DNA of 64,000 nucleotides from Balanoglossus misakiensis. Taxonomy: Eukaryota > Hemichordata. The stretch covers positions 10,540,001 to 10,604,000 of the forward strand of contig CM082584.2 of the NCBI GenBank assembly GCA_040954595.2, in the 5' to 3' direction. A program made the position numbers and the translations under genes. The notes under the pieces were generated by a model. That model had not been told where the DNA came from. It ran no database searches and was given only the letters and a program-made list of their open reading frames with translations. Positions 28,452 through 42,000 of the stretch are shown here, piece by piece. Within the stretch, counting starts at the first letter, position 1, and each line of letters begins with the position of its first letter.

Positions 28452-28551
28452 NNNNNNNNNNNNNNNNNNNNNNNNNNNNNNNNNNNNNNNNNNNNNNNNN
28501 NNNNNNNNNNNNNNNNNNNNNNNNNNNNNNNNNNNNNNNNNNNNNNNNNNN
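28452..28551. other. Assembly gap (100 N)
   Basis: Exactly 100 N interrupt the array. Satellite units in the same orientation lie on both sides (left ends in CGACTTT, right resumes at TTGGTCATT). A round 100 N is the usual placeholder for a gap of unknown size, so the true array may be longer. Confidence 0.98.
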
Positions 28552-29039
28552 TTGGTCATTTTTGAAAAAACCATGGTTATAGCTCAGGAAAATGTTGAAA
28601 AATCGACGATTTTTCGACTTTGCGAATTTGAAAATTTGGTCATTTTTGAAAAAACCATGGGTTATAGCTCAGGAAAATGTTGAAAAATCGACGATTTTCG
28701 ACTTTGCGAATTTTGAAAATTTGGTCATTTTTTGAAAAAACCATGGGTTATAGCTCAGGAAAATGTTGAAAAATCGACGATTTTTCGACTTGCGAATTTT
28801 GAAAATTTGGTCATTTTTTGAAAAAACCATGGGTTATAGCTCAGGAAAATGTTGAAAAATCGACGATTTTTCGACTTTGCGAATTTTGAAAATTTGGTCA
28901 TTTTTTGAAAAAACCATGGGTTATAGCTCAGGAAAATGTTGAAAAATCGACGATTTTTCGACTTTGCGAATTTTGAAAATTTGGTCATTTTTGAAAAAAC
29001 CATGGGTTATAGCTCAGGAAAATGTTGAAAAATCGACGA

Positions 29040-29160
29040 TTTTTCGACTTTGCGAATTTTGCATTTTTTGAAAAAACCATGGGTTATAGCTCAGGAAAAT
29101 GTTGAAAAATCGACGATTTTTCGACTTTGCGAATTTTCGACTTTGCGTAAAACCATGGGT
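29040..29160 (-). repeat. Two rearranged satellite units near the gap
   Basis: One unit lacks about 15 bases (GAATTTTGCATTTTTTG, missing the AAAATTTGGT part). The next has GAATTTTCGACTTTGCG followed directly by TAAAACCATGG, an internal duplication or template-switch scar replacing the TTTGGTCA segment. These are the only internally scrambled units noticed, and they lie about 0.5 kb from the gap. Confidence 0.8.
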
Positions 29161-32100
29161 TATAGCTCAGGAAAATGTTGAAAAATCGACGATTTTTCGA
29201 CTTTGCGAATTTTGAAAATTTGGTCATTTTTTGAAAAAACCATGGGTTATAGCTCAGGAAAATGTTGAAAAATCGACGATTTTTCGACTTTGCGAATTTT
29301 GAAAATTTGGTCATTTTTTGAAAAAACCATGGGTTATAGCTCAGGAAAATGTTGAAAAATCGACGATTTTTCGACTTTGCGAATTTTGAAAATTTGGTCA
29401 TTTTTTGAAAAAAACCATGGGTTATAGCTCAGGAAAATGTTGAAAAATCGACGATTTTTCGACTTTGCGAATTTTGAAAATTTGGTCATTTTTTGAAAAA
29501 ACCATGGGTTATAGCTCAGGAAAATGTTGAAAAATCGACGATTTTTCGACTTTGCGAATTTTGAAAATTTGGTCATTTTTTGAAAAAACCATGGGTTATA
29601 GCTCAGGAAAATGTTGAAAAATCGACGATTTTTCGACTTTGCGAATTTTGAAAATTTGGTCATTTTTTGAAAAACCATGGGTTATAGCTCAGGAAAATGT
29701 TGAAAAATCGACGATTTTTCGACTTTGCGAATTTTGAAAATTTGGTCATTTTTTGAAAAAACCATGGGTTATAGCTCAGGAAAATGTTGAAAAATCGACG
29801 ATTTTTCGACTTTGCGAATTTTGAAAATTTGGTCATTTTTTGAAAAAACCATGGGTTATAGCTCAGGAAAATGTTGAAAAATCGACGATTTTTCGACTTT
29901 GCGAATTTTGAAAATTTGGTCATTTTTTGAAAAAACCATGGTTATAGCTCAGGAAAATGTTGAAAAATCGACGATTTTTCGACTTTGCGAATTTTGAAAA
30001 TTTGGTCATTTTTTGAAAAAACCATGGGTTATAGCTCAGGAAAATGTTGAAAAATCGACGATTTTTCGACTTTGCGAATTTTGAAAATTTGGTCATTTTT
30101 TGAAAAAACCATGGGTTATAGCTCAGGAAAATGTTGAAAAATCGACGATTTTTCGACTTTGCGAATTTTGAAAATTTGGTCATTTTTTGAAAAAACCATG
30201 GGTTATAGCTCAGGAAAATGTTGAAAAATCGACGATTTTTCGACTTTGCGAATTTTGAAAATTTGGTCATTTTTTGAAAAAACCATGGGTTATAGCTCAG
30301 GAAAATGTTGAAAAATCGACGATTTTTCGACTTTGCGAATTTTGAAAATTTGGTCATTTTTTGAAAAAACCATGGGTTATAGCTCAGGAAAATGTTGAAA
30401 AATCGACGATTTTCGACTTTGCGAATTTTGAAAATTTGGTCATTTTTTGAAAAAACCATGGGTTATAGCTCAGGAAAATGTTGAAAAATCGACGATTTTT
30501 CGACTTTGCGAATTTTGAAAATTTGGTCATTTTTTGAAAAAACCATGGGTTATAGCTCAGGAAAATGTTGAAAAATCGACGATTTTTCGACTTTGCGAAT
30601 TTTGAAAATTTGGTCATTTTTTGAAAAAACCATGGGTTATAGCTCAGGAAAATGTTGAAAAATCGACGATTTTTCGACTTTGCGAATTTTGAAAATTTGG
30701 TCATTTTTTGAAAAAACCATGGGTTATAGCTCAGGAAAATGTTGAAAAATCGACGATTTTTCGACTTTGCGAATTTTGAAAATTTGGTCATTTTTTGAAA
30801 AAACCATGGGTTATAGCTCAGGAAAATGTTGAAAAATCGACGATTTTTCGACTTTGCGAATTTTGAAAATTTGGTCATTTTTTGAAAAAACCATGGGTTA
30901 TAGCTCAGGAAAATGTTGAAAAATCGACGATTTTTCGACTTTGCGAATTTTGAAATTTGGTCATTTTTGAAAAAACCATGGGTTATAGCTCAGGAAAATG
31001 TTGAAAAATCGACGATTTTTCGACTTTGCGAATTTTGAAAATTTGGTCATTTTTTGAAAAAACCATGGGTTATAGCTCAGGAAAATGTTGAAAAATCGAC
31101 GATTTTTCGACTTTGCGAATTTTGAAAATTTGGTCATTTTTTGAAAAAACCATGGGTTATAGCTCAGGAAAATGTTGAAAAATCGACGATTTTCGACTTT
31201 GCGAATTTTGAAAATTTGGTCATTTTTTGAAAAAACCATGGGTTATAGCTCAGGAAAATGTTGAAAAATCGACGATTTTTCGACTTTGCGAATTTTGAAA
31301 ATTTGGTCATTTTTTGAAAAAACCATGGGTTATAGCTCAGGAAAATGTTGAAAAATCGACGATTTTTCGACTTTGCGAATTTTGAAAATTTGGTCATTTT
31401 TTGAAAAAACCATGGGTTATAGCTCAGGAAAATGTTGAAAAATCGACGATTTTTCGACTTTGCGAATTTTGAAAATTTGGTCATTTTTTGAAAAAACCAT
31501 GGGTTATAGCTCAGGAAAATGTTGAAAAATCGACGATTTTTCGACTTTGCGAATTTTGAAAATTTGGTCATTTTTTGAAAAAACCATGGGTTATAGCTCA
31601 GGAAAATGTTGAAAAATCGACGATTTTTCGACTTTGCGAATTTTTGAAAATTTGGTCATTTTTTGAAAAAACCATGGGTTTATAGCTCAGGAAAATGTTG
31701 AAAAATCGACGATTTTTCGACTTTGCGAATTTTGAAAATTTGGTCATTTTTTGAAAAAACCATGGGTTATAGCTCAGGAAAATGTTGAAAAATCGACGAT
31801 TTTTCGACTTTGCGAATTTTGAAAATTTGGTCATTTTTGAAAAAAACCATGGGTTATAGCTCAGGAAAATGTTGAAAAATCGACGATTTTTCGACTTTGC
31901 GAATTTTGAAAATTTGGTCATTTTTTGAAAAAACCATGGGTTATAGCTCAGGAAAATGTTGAAAAATCGACGATTTTTCGACTTTGCGAATTTTGAAAAT
32001 TTGGTCATTTTTTGAAAAAACCATGGGTTATAGCTCAGGAAAATGTTGAAAAATCGACGATTTTTCGACTTTGCGAATTTTGAAAATTTGGTCATTTTTT

Positions 32101-33511
32101 GAAAAAACCATGGGTTATAGCTCAGGAAAATGTTGAAAAATCGACGATTTTTCGACTTTGCGAATTTTGAAAATTTGGTCATTTTTTGAAAAAACCATGG
32201 GTTATAGCTCAGGAAAATGTTGAAAAATCGACGATTTTTCGACTTTGCGAATTTTGAAAATTTGGTCATTTTTTGAAAAAACCATGGGTTATAGCTCAGG
32301 AAAATGTTGAAAAATCGACGATTTTTCGACTTTGCGAATTTTGAAAATTTGGTCATTTTTTGAAAAAACCATGGGTTATAGCTCAGGAAAATGTTGAAAA
32401 ATCGACGATTTTTCGACTTTGCGAATTTTGAAAATTTGGTCATTTTTTGAAAAAACCATGGGTTATAGCTCAGGAAAATGTTGAAAAATCGACGATTTTT
32501 CGACTTTGCGAATTTTGAAAATTTGGTCATTTTTTGAAAAAACCATGGGTTATAGCTCAGGAAAATGTTGAAAAATCGACGATTTTTCGACTTTGCGAAT
32601 TTTGAAAATTTGGGTCATTTTTTGAAAAAACCATGGGTTATAGCTCAGGAAAATGTTGAAAAATCGACGATTTTTCGACTTTGCGAATTTTGAAAATTTG
32701 GTCATTTTTTGAAAAAACCATGGGTTATAGCTCAGGAAAATGTTGAAAAATCGACGATTTTTCGACTTTGCGAATTTTGAAAATTTGGTCATTTTTGAAA
32801 AAACCATGGGTTATAGCTCAGGAAAATGTTGAAAAATCGACGATTTTTCGACTTTGCGAATTTTGAAAATTTGGTCATTTTTTGAAAAAACCATGGGTTA
32901 TAGCTCAGGAAAATGTTGAAAAATCGACGATTTTTCGACTTTGCGAATTTTGAAAATTTGGTCATTTTTTGAAAAAACCATGGGTTATAGCTCAGGAAAA
33001 TGTTGAAAAATCGACGATTTTTCGACTTTGCGAATTTTGAAAATTTGGTCATTTTTTGAAAAAACCATGGGTTATAGCTCAGGAAAATGTTGAAAAATCG
33101 ACGATTTTTCGACTTTGCGAATTTTGAAAATTTGGTCATTTTTTGAAAAAACCATGGGTTATAGCTCAGGAAAATGTTGAAAAATCGACGATTTTTCGAC
33201 TTTGCGAATTTTGAAAATTTGGTCATTTTTGAAAAAACCATGGGTTATAGCTCAGGAAAATGTTGAAAAATCGACGATTTTTCGACTTTGCGAATTTTGA
33301 AAATTTGGTCATTTTTTGAAAAAACCATGGGTTATAGCTCAGGAAAATGTTGAAAAATCGACGATTTTTCGACTTTGCGAATTTTGAAAATTTGGTCATT
33401 TTTTGAAAAAACCATGGGTTATAGCTCAGGAAAATGTTGAAAAATCGACGATTTTTCGACTTTGCGAATTTTGAAATTTGGTCATTTTTTGAAAAAACCA
33501 TGGGTTATAGC

Positions 33512-35674
33512 TCAGGAAAATGTTGAAAAATCGACGATTTTCGACTTTGCGAATTTTGAAAATTTGGTCATTTTTTGAAAAAACCATGGGTTATAGCTCA
33601 GGAAAATGTTGAAAAATCGACGATTTTTCGACTTTGCGAATTTTGAAAATTTGGTCATTTTTTGAAAAAACCATGGGTTATAGCTCAGGAAAATGTTGAA
33701 AAATCGACGATTTTTCGACTTTGCGAATTTTGAAAATTTGGTCATTTTTTGAAAAAACCATGGGTTATAGCTCAGGAAAATGTTGAAAAATCGACGATTT
33801 TTCGACTTTGCGAATTTTGAAAATTTGGTCATTTTTTGAAAAAACCATGGGTTATAGCTCAGGAAAATGTTGAAAAATCGACGATTTTTCGACTTTGCGA
33901 ATTTTGAAAATTTGGTCATTTTTTGAAAAAACCATGGGTTATAGCTCAGGAAAATGTTGAAAAATCGACGATTTTTCGACTTTGCGAATTTTGAAAATTT
34001 GGTCATTTTTTGAAAAAACCATGGGTTATAGCTCAGGAAAATGTTGAAAAATCGACGATTTTTCGACTTTGCGAATTTTGAAAATTTGGTCATTTTTTGA
34101 AAAAACCATGGGTTATAGCTCAGGAAAATGTTGAAAAATCGACGATTTTTCGACTTTGCGAATTTTGAAAATTTGGTCATTTTTTGAAAAAACCATGGGT
34201 TATAGCTCAGGAAAATGTTGAAAAATCGACGATTTTTCGACTTTGCGAATTTTGAAAATTTGGTCATTTTTTGAAAAAACCATGGGTTATAGCTCAGGAA
34301 AATGTTGAAAAATCGACGATTTTTCGACTTTGCGAATTTTGAAAATTTGGTCATTTTTTGAAAAAACCATGGGTTATAGCTCAGGAAAATGTTGAAAAAT
34401 CGACGATTTTTCGACTTTGCGAATTTTGAAAATTTGGTCATTTTTTGAAAAAACCATGGGTTATAGCTCAGGAAAATGTTGAAAAATCGACGATTTTTCG
34501 ACTTTGCGAATTTTGAAAATTTGGTCATTTTTTGAAAAAACCATGGGTTATAGCTCAGGAAAATGTTGAAAAATCGACGATTTTTCGACTTTGCGAATTT
34601 TGAAAATTTGGTCATTTTTTGAAAAAACCATGGGTTATAGCTCAGGAAAATGTTGAAAAATCGACGATTTTTCGACTTTGCGAATTTTGAAAATTTGGTC
34701 ATTTTTTGAAAAAACCATGGGTTATAGCTCAGGAAAATGTTGAAAAATCGACGATTTTTCGACTTTGCGAATTTTGAAAATTTGGTCATTTTTTGAAAAA
34801 ACCATGGGTTATAGCTCAGGAAAATGTTGAAAAATCGACGATTTTTCGACTTTGCGAATTTTGAAAATTTGGTCATTTTTTGAAAAAACCATGGGTTATA
34901 GCTCAGGAAAATGTTGAAAAATCGACGATTTTTCGACTTTGCGAATTTTGAAAATTTGGTCATTTTTTGAAAAAACCATGGGTTATAGCTCAGGAAAATG
35001 TTGAAAAATCGACGATTTTTCGACTTTGCGAATTTTGAAAATTTGGTCATTTTTTGAAAAAACCATGGGTTATAGCTCAGGAAAATGTTGAAAAATCGAC
35101 GATTTTTCGACTTTGCGAATTTTGAAAATTTGGTCATTTTTTGAAAAAACCATGGGTTATAGCTCAGGAAAATGTTGAAAAATCGACGATTTTTCGACTT
35201 TGCGAATTTTGAAAATTTGGTCATTTTTTGAAAAAACCATGGGTTATAGCTCAGGAAAATGTTGAAAAATCGACGATTTTTCGACTTTGCGAATTTTGAA
35301 AATTTGGTCATTTTTTGAAAAAACCATGGGTTATAGCTCAGGAAAATGTTGAAAAATCGACGATTTTTCGACTTTGCGAATTTTGAAAATTTGGTCATTT
35401 TTTGAAAAAACCATGGGTTATAGCTCAGGAAAATGTTGAAAAATCGACGATTTTTCGACTTTGCGAATTTTGAAAATTTGGTCATTTTTTGAAAAAACCA
35501 TGGGTTATAGCTCAGGAAAATGTTGAAAAATCGACGATTTTTCGACTTTGCGAATTTTGAAAATTTGGTCATTTTTTGAAAAAACCATGGGTTATAGCTC
35601 AGGAAAATGTTGAAAAATCGACGATTTTTCGACTTTGCGAATTTGAAAATTTGGTCATTTTTTGAAAAAACCAT
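33512..35674 (-). repeat. Hyper-uniform satellite patch
   Basis: About 24 consecutive units show no visible substitution or length change, giving an uninterrupted 720-codon frame on the minus strand. Neighbouring stretches break about every 100-500 bp. The frame is a product of the 87 = 3 x 29 period and is not annotated as a gene. Confidence 0.8.
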
Positions 35675-36096
35675 GGGTTATAGCTCAGGAAAATGTTGAA
35701 AAATCGACGATTTTTCGACTTTGCGAATTTTGAAAATTTGGTCATTTTTTGAAAAAACCATGGGTTATAGCTCAGGAAAATGTTGAAAAATCGACGATTT
35801 TTCGACTTTGCGAATTTTGAAAATTTGGTCATTTTTTGAAAAAACCATGGGTTATAGCTCAGGAAAATGTTGAAAAATCGACGATTTTTCGACTTTGCGA
35901 ATTTTGAAAATTTGGTCATTTTTTGAAAAAACCATGGGTTATAGCTCAGGAAAATGTTGAAAAATCGACGATTTTTCGACTTTGCGAATTTTGAAAATTT
36001 GGTCATTTTTTGAAAAAACCATGGGTTATAGCTCAGGAAAATGTTGAAAAATCGACGATTTTTCGACTTTGCGAATTTTGAAAATTTGGTCATTTT

Positions 36097-39000
36097 TTGA
36101 AAAAACCATGGGTTATAGCTCAGGAAAATGTTGAAAAATCGACGATTTTTCGACTGTGCGAATTTTCAAAATTTGGTCATTTTTTGAAAAAACCATGGGT
36201 TATAGCTCAGGAAAATGTTGAAAAATCGACGATTTTTCGACTGTGCGAATTTTCAAAATTTGGTCATTTTTTGAAAAAACCATGGGTTATAGCTCAGGAA
36301 AATGTTGAAAAATCGACGATTTTTCGACTTTGCGAATTTTCAAAATTTGGTCATTTTTTGAAAAAACCATGGGTTATAGCTCAGGAAAATGTTGAAAAAT
36401 CGACGATTTTTCGACTTTGCGAATTTTCAAAATTTGGTCATTTTTTGAAAAAACCATGGGTTATAGCTCAGGAAAATGTTGAAAAATCGACGATTTTTCG
36501 ACTTTGCGAATTTTCAAAATTTGGTCATTTTTTGAAAAAACCATGGGTTATAGCTCAGGAAAATGTTGAAAAATCGACGATTTTTCGACTTTGCGAATTT
36601 TCAAAATTTGGTCATTTTTTGAAAAAACCATGGGTTATAGCTCAGGAAAATGCTGAAAAATCGACGATTTTTCGACTTTGCGAATTTTAATTTTGAAAAT
36701 TTGGTCATTTTTTGAAAAAACCATGGGTTATAGCTCAGGAAAATGTTGAAAAATCGACGATTTTTCGACTTTGCGAATTTTGAAAATTTGGTCATTTTTT
36801 GAAAAAACCATGGGTTATAGCTCAGGAAAATGTTGAAAAATCGACGATTTTTCGACTTTGCGAATTTGAAAATTTGGTCATTTTTTGAAAAAACCATGGG
36901 TTATAGCTCAGGAAAATGTTGAAAAATCGACGATTTTTCGACTTTGCGAATTTTGAAAATTTGGTCATTTTTTGAAAAAACCATGGGTTATAGCTCAGGA
37001 AAATGTTGAAAAATCGACGATTTTTCGACTTTGCGAATTTTGAAAATTTGGTCATTTTTTGAAAAAACCATGGGTTATAGCTCAGGAAAATGTTGAAAAT
37101 CGACGATTTTTCGACTTTGCGAATTTTGAAAATTTGGTCATTTTTTGAAAAAACCATGGGTTATAGCTCAGGAAAATGTTGAAAAATCGACGATTTTTCG
37201 ACTTTGCGAATTTTGAAAATTTGGTCATTTTTTGAAAAAACCATGGGTTATAGCTCAGGAAAATGTTGAAAAATCGACGATTTTTCGACTTTGCGAATTT
37301 TGAAAATTTGGTCATTTTTTGAAAAAACCATGGGTTATAGCTCAGGAAAATGTTGAAAAATCGACGATTTTTCGACTTTGCGAATTTTGAAAATTTGGTC
37401 ATTTTTGAAAAAACCATGGGTTATAGCTCAGGAAAATGTTGAAAAATCGACGATTTTTCGACTTTGCGAATTTTGAAAATTTGGTCATTTTTTGAAAAAA
37501 CCATGGGTTATAGCTCAGGAAAATGTTGAAAAATCGACGATTTTTCGACTTTGCGAATTTTGAAAATTTGGTCATTTTTTGAAAAACCATGGGTTATAGC
37601 TCAGGAAAATGTTGAAAAATCGACGATTTTTCGACTTTGCGAATTTTCAAATTTGGTCATTTTTTGAAAAAACCATGGGTTATAGCTCAGGAAAATGTTG
37701 AAAAATCGACGATTTTTCGACTTTGCGAATTTTCAAAATTTGGTCATTTTTTGAAAAAACCATGGGTTATAGCTCAGGAAAATGTTGAAAAATCGACGAT
37801 TTTTCGACTGTGCGAATTTTCAAAATTTGGTCATTTTTTGAAAAAACCATGGGTTATAGCTCAGGAAAATGTTGAAAAATCGACGATTTTTCGACTGTGC
37901 GAATTTTCAAAATTTGGTCATTTTTTGAAAAAACCATGGGTTATAGCTCAGGAAAATGTTGAAAAATCGACGATTTTTCGACTGTGCGAATTTTCAAAAT
38001 TTGGTCATTTTTTGAAAAAAACCATGGGTTATAGCTCAGGAAAATGTTGAAAAATCGACGATTTTTCGACTTTGCGAATTTTCAAAATTTGGTCATTTTT
38101 TGAAAAAACATGGGTTATAGCTCAGGAAAATGTTGAAAAATCGACGATTTTTCGACTTTGCGAATTTTCAAAATTGGTCATTTTTTGAAAAAAACATGGG
38201 TTATAGCTCAGGAAAATGCTGAAAAATCGACGATTTTTCGACTTTGCGAATTTTCAAAATTTGGTCATTTTTTGAAAAAACCATGGGTTATAGCTCAGGA
38301 AAATGCTGAAAAATCGACGATTTTTCGACTTTGCGAATTTTGAAAATTTGGGTCATTTTTTGAAAAAACCATGGGTTATAGCTCAGGAAAATGTTGAAAA
38401 ATCGACGATTTTTCGACTTTGCGAATTTTGAAAATTTGGTCATTTTTTGAAAAAACCATGGGTTATAGCTCAGGAAAATGTTGAAAAATCGACGATTTTT
38501 CGACTTTGCGAATTTTGAAAATTTGGTCATTTTTTGAAAAAACCATGGGTTATAGCTCAGGAAAATGTTGAAAAATCGACGATTTTTCGACTTTGCGAAT
38601 TTTGAAAATTTGGTCATTTTTTGAAAAAACCATGGGTTATAGCTCAGGAAAATGTTGAAAAATCGACGATTTTTCGACTTTGCGAATTTTGAAAATTTGG
38701 TCATTTTTTGAAAAAACCATGGGTTATAGCTCAGGAAAATGTTGAAAAATCGACGATTTTTCGACTTTGCGAATTTTGAAAATTTGGTCATTTTTTGAAA
38801 AAACCATGGGTTATAGCTCAGGAAAATGTTGAAAAATCGACGATTTTTCGACTGTGCGAATTTTCAAAATTTGGTCATTTTTTGAAAAAACCATGGGTTA
38901 TAGCTCAGGAAAATGTTGAAAAATCGACGATTTTTCGACTGTGCGAATTTTCAAAATTTGGTCATTTTTTGAAAAAACCATGGGTTATAGCTCAGGAAAA

Positions 39001-42000
39001 TGTTGAAAAATCGACGATTTTTCGACTTTGCGAATTTTCAAAATTTGGTCATTTTTTGAAAAAAACATGGGTTATAGCTCAGGAAAATGTTGAAAAATCG
39101 ACGATTTTTCGACTTTGCGAATTTTCAAAATTTGGTCATTTTTTGAAAAAAACATGGGTTATAGCTCAGGAAAATGCTGAAAAATCGACGATTTTTCGAC
39201 TTTGCGAATTTTCAAAATTTGGTCATTTTTTGAAAAAACCATGGGTTATAGCTCAGGAAAATGCTGAAAAATCGACGATTTTTCGACTTTGCGAATTTGA
39301 AAATTTGGTCATTTTTTGAAAAAACCATGGGTTATAGCTCAGGAAAATGTTGAAAAATCGACGATTTTTCGACTTTGCGAATTTTGAAAATTTGGTCATT
39401 TTAGAAAAAACCATGGGTTATAGCTCAGGAAAATGTTGAAAAATCGACGATTTTTCGACTTTGCGAATTTTGAAAATTTGGTCATTTTTTGAAAAAACCA
39501 TGGGTTATAGCTCAGGAAAATGTTGAAAAATCGACGATTTTTCGACTTTGCGAATTTTGAAAATTTGGTCATTTTTTGAAAAAACCATGGGTTATAGCTC
39601 AGGAAAATGTTGAAAATCGACGATTTTCGACTTTGCGAATTTTGAAAATTTGGTCATTTTTTGAAAAAACCATGGGTTATAGCTCAGGAAAATGTTGAAA
39701 AATCGACGATTTTTCGACTTTGCGAATTTTGAAAATTTGGTCATTTTTTGAAAAAACCATGGGTTATAGCTCAGGAAAATGTTGAAAAATCGACGATTTT
39801 TCGACTTTGCGAATTTTGAAAATTTGGTCATTTTTTGAAAAAACCATGGGTTATAGCTCAGGAAAATGTTGAAAAATCGACGATTTTTCGACTTTGCGAA
39901 TTTTCAAAATTTGGTCATTTTTTGAAAAAACCATGGGTTATAGCTCAGGAAAATGTTGAAAAATCGACGATTTTTCGACTTTGCGAATTTTGAAAATTTG
40001 GTCATTTTTTGAAAAAACCATGGGTTATAGCTCAGGAAAATGTTGAAAAATCGACGATTTTTCGACTTTGCGAATTTTGAAAATTTGGTCATTTTTTGAA
40101 AAAACCATGGGTTATAGCTCAGGAAAATGTTGAAAAATCGACGATTTTTCGACTTTGCGAATTTTGAAAATTTGGTCATTTTTTGAAAAAACCATGGGTT
40201 ATAGCTCAGGAAAATGTTGAAAAATCGACGATTTTTCGACTTTGCGAATTTTGAAAATTTGGTCATTTTTTGAAAAAACCATGGGTTATAGCTCAGGAAA
40301 ATGTTGAAAAATCGACGATTTTTCGACTTTGCGAATTTTCAAAATTTGGTCATTTTTTGAAAAAACCATGGGTTATAGCTCAGGAAAATGTTGAAAAATC
40401 GACGATTTTTCGACTTTGCGAATTTTGAAAATTTGGTCATTTTTTGAAAAAACCATGGGTTATAGCTCAGGAAAATGTTGAAAAATCGACGATTTTTCGA
40501 CTTTGCGAATTTTGAAAATTTGGTCATTTTTTGAAAAAACCATGGGTTATAGCTCAGGAAAATGTTGAAAAATCGACGATTTTTCGACTTTGCGAATTTT
40601 GAAAATTTGGTCATTTTTTGAAAAAACCATGGGTTATAGCTCAGGAAAATGTTGAAAAATCGACGATTTTTCGACTTTGCGAATTTTGAAAATTTGGTCA
40701 TTTTTTGAAAAAACCATGGGTTATAGCTCAGGAAAATGTTGAAAAATCGACGATTTTTCGACTTTGCGAATTTTGAAAATTTGGTCATTTTTTGAAAAAA
40801 CCATGGGTTATAGCTCAGGAAAATGTTGAAAAATCGACGATTTTTCGACTTTGCGAATTTTCAAAATTTGGTCATTTTTTGAAAAAACCATGGGTTATAG
40901 CTCAGGAAAATGTTGAAAAATCGACGATTTTTCGACTTTGCGAATTTTGAAAATTTGGTCATTTTTTGAAAAAACCATGGGTTATAGCTCAGGAAAATGT
41001 TGAAAAATCGACGATTTTTCGACTTTGCGAATTTTGAAAATTTGGTCATTTTTTGAAAAAACCATGGGTTATAGCTCAGGAAAATGTTGAAAAATCGACG
41101 ATTTTTCGACTTTGCGAATTTTGAAAATTTGGTCATTTTTTGAAAAAACCATGGGTTATAGCTCAGGAAAATGTTGAAAAATCGACGATTTTTCGACTTT
41201 GCGAATTTTGAAAATTTGGTCATTTTTTGAAAAAACCATGGGTTATAGCTCAGGAAAATGTTGAAAAATCGACGATTTTTCGACTTTGCGAATTTTGAAA
41301 ATTTGGTCATTTTTTGAAAAAACCATGGGTTATAGCTCAGGAAAATGTTGAAAAATCGACGATTTTTCGACTGTGCGAATTTTCAAAATTTGGTCATTTT
41401 TTGAAAAAACCATGGGTTATAGCTCAGGAAAATGTTGAAAAATCGACGATTTTTCGACTTTGCGAATTTTCAAAATTTGGTCATTTTTTGAAAAAAACAT
41501 GGGTTATAGCTCAGGAAAATGTTGAAAAATCGACGATTTTTCGACTTTGCGAATTTTCAAAATTTGGTCATTTTTTGAAAAAAACATGGGTTATAGCTCA
41601 GGAAAATGCTGAAAAATCGACGATTTTTCGACTTTGCGAATTTTCAAAATTTGGTCATTTTTTGAAAAAACCATGGGTTATAGCTCAGGAAAATGCTGAA
41701 AAATCGACGATTTTTCGACTTTGCGAATTTTGAAAATTTGGTCATTTTTTGAAAAAACCATGGGTTATAGCTCAGGAAAATGTTGAAAAATCGACGATTT
41801 TTCGACTTTGCGAATTTTGAAAATTTGGTCATTTTTTGAAAAAACCATGGGTTATAGCTCAGGAAAATGTTGAAAAATCGACGATTTTTCGACTTTGCGA
41901 ATTTTGAAAATTTGGTCATTTTTTGAAAAAACCATGGGTTATAGCTCAGGAAAATGTTGAAAAATCGACGATTTTTCGACTTTGCGAATTTTGAAAATTT

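Noticed and set aside
33512-35674. A 720-codon open frame, and dozens of similar ones across the array, as repeat-protein genes
   Set aside because: Frames exist on both strands and result from the 87-bp period being a multiple of 3. They lack start context, splice signals or codon bias and break wherever a single-base length change occurs.
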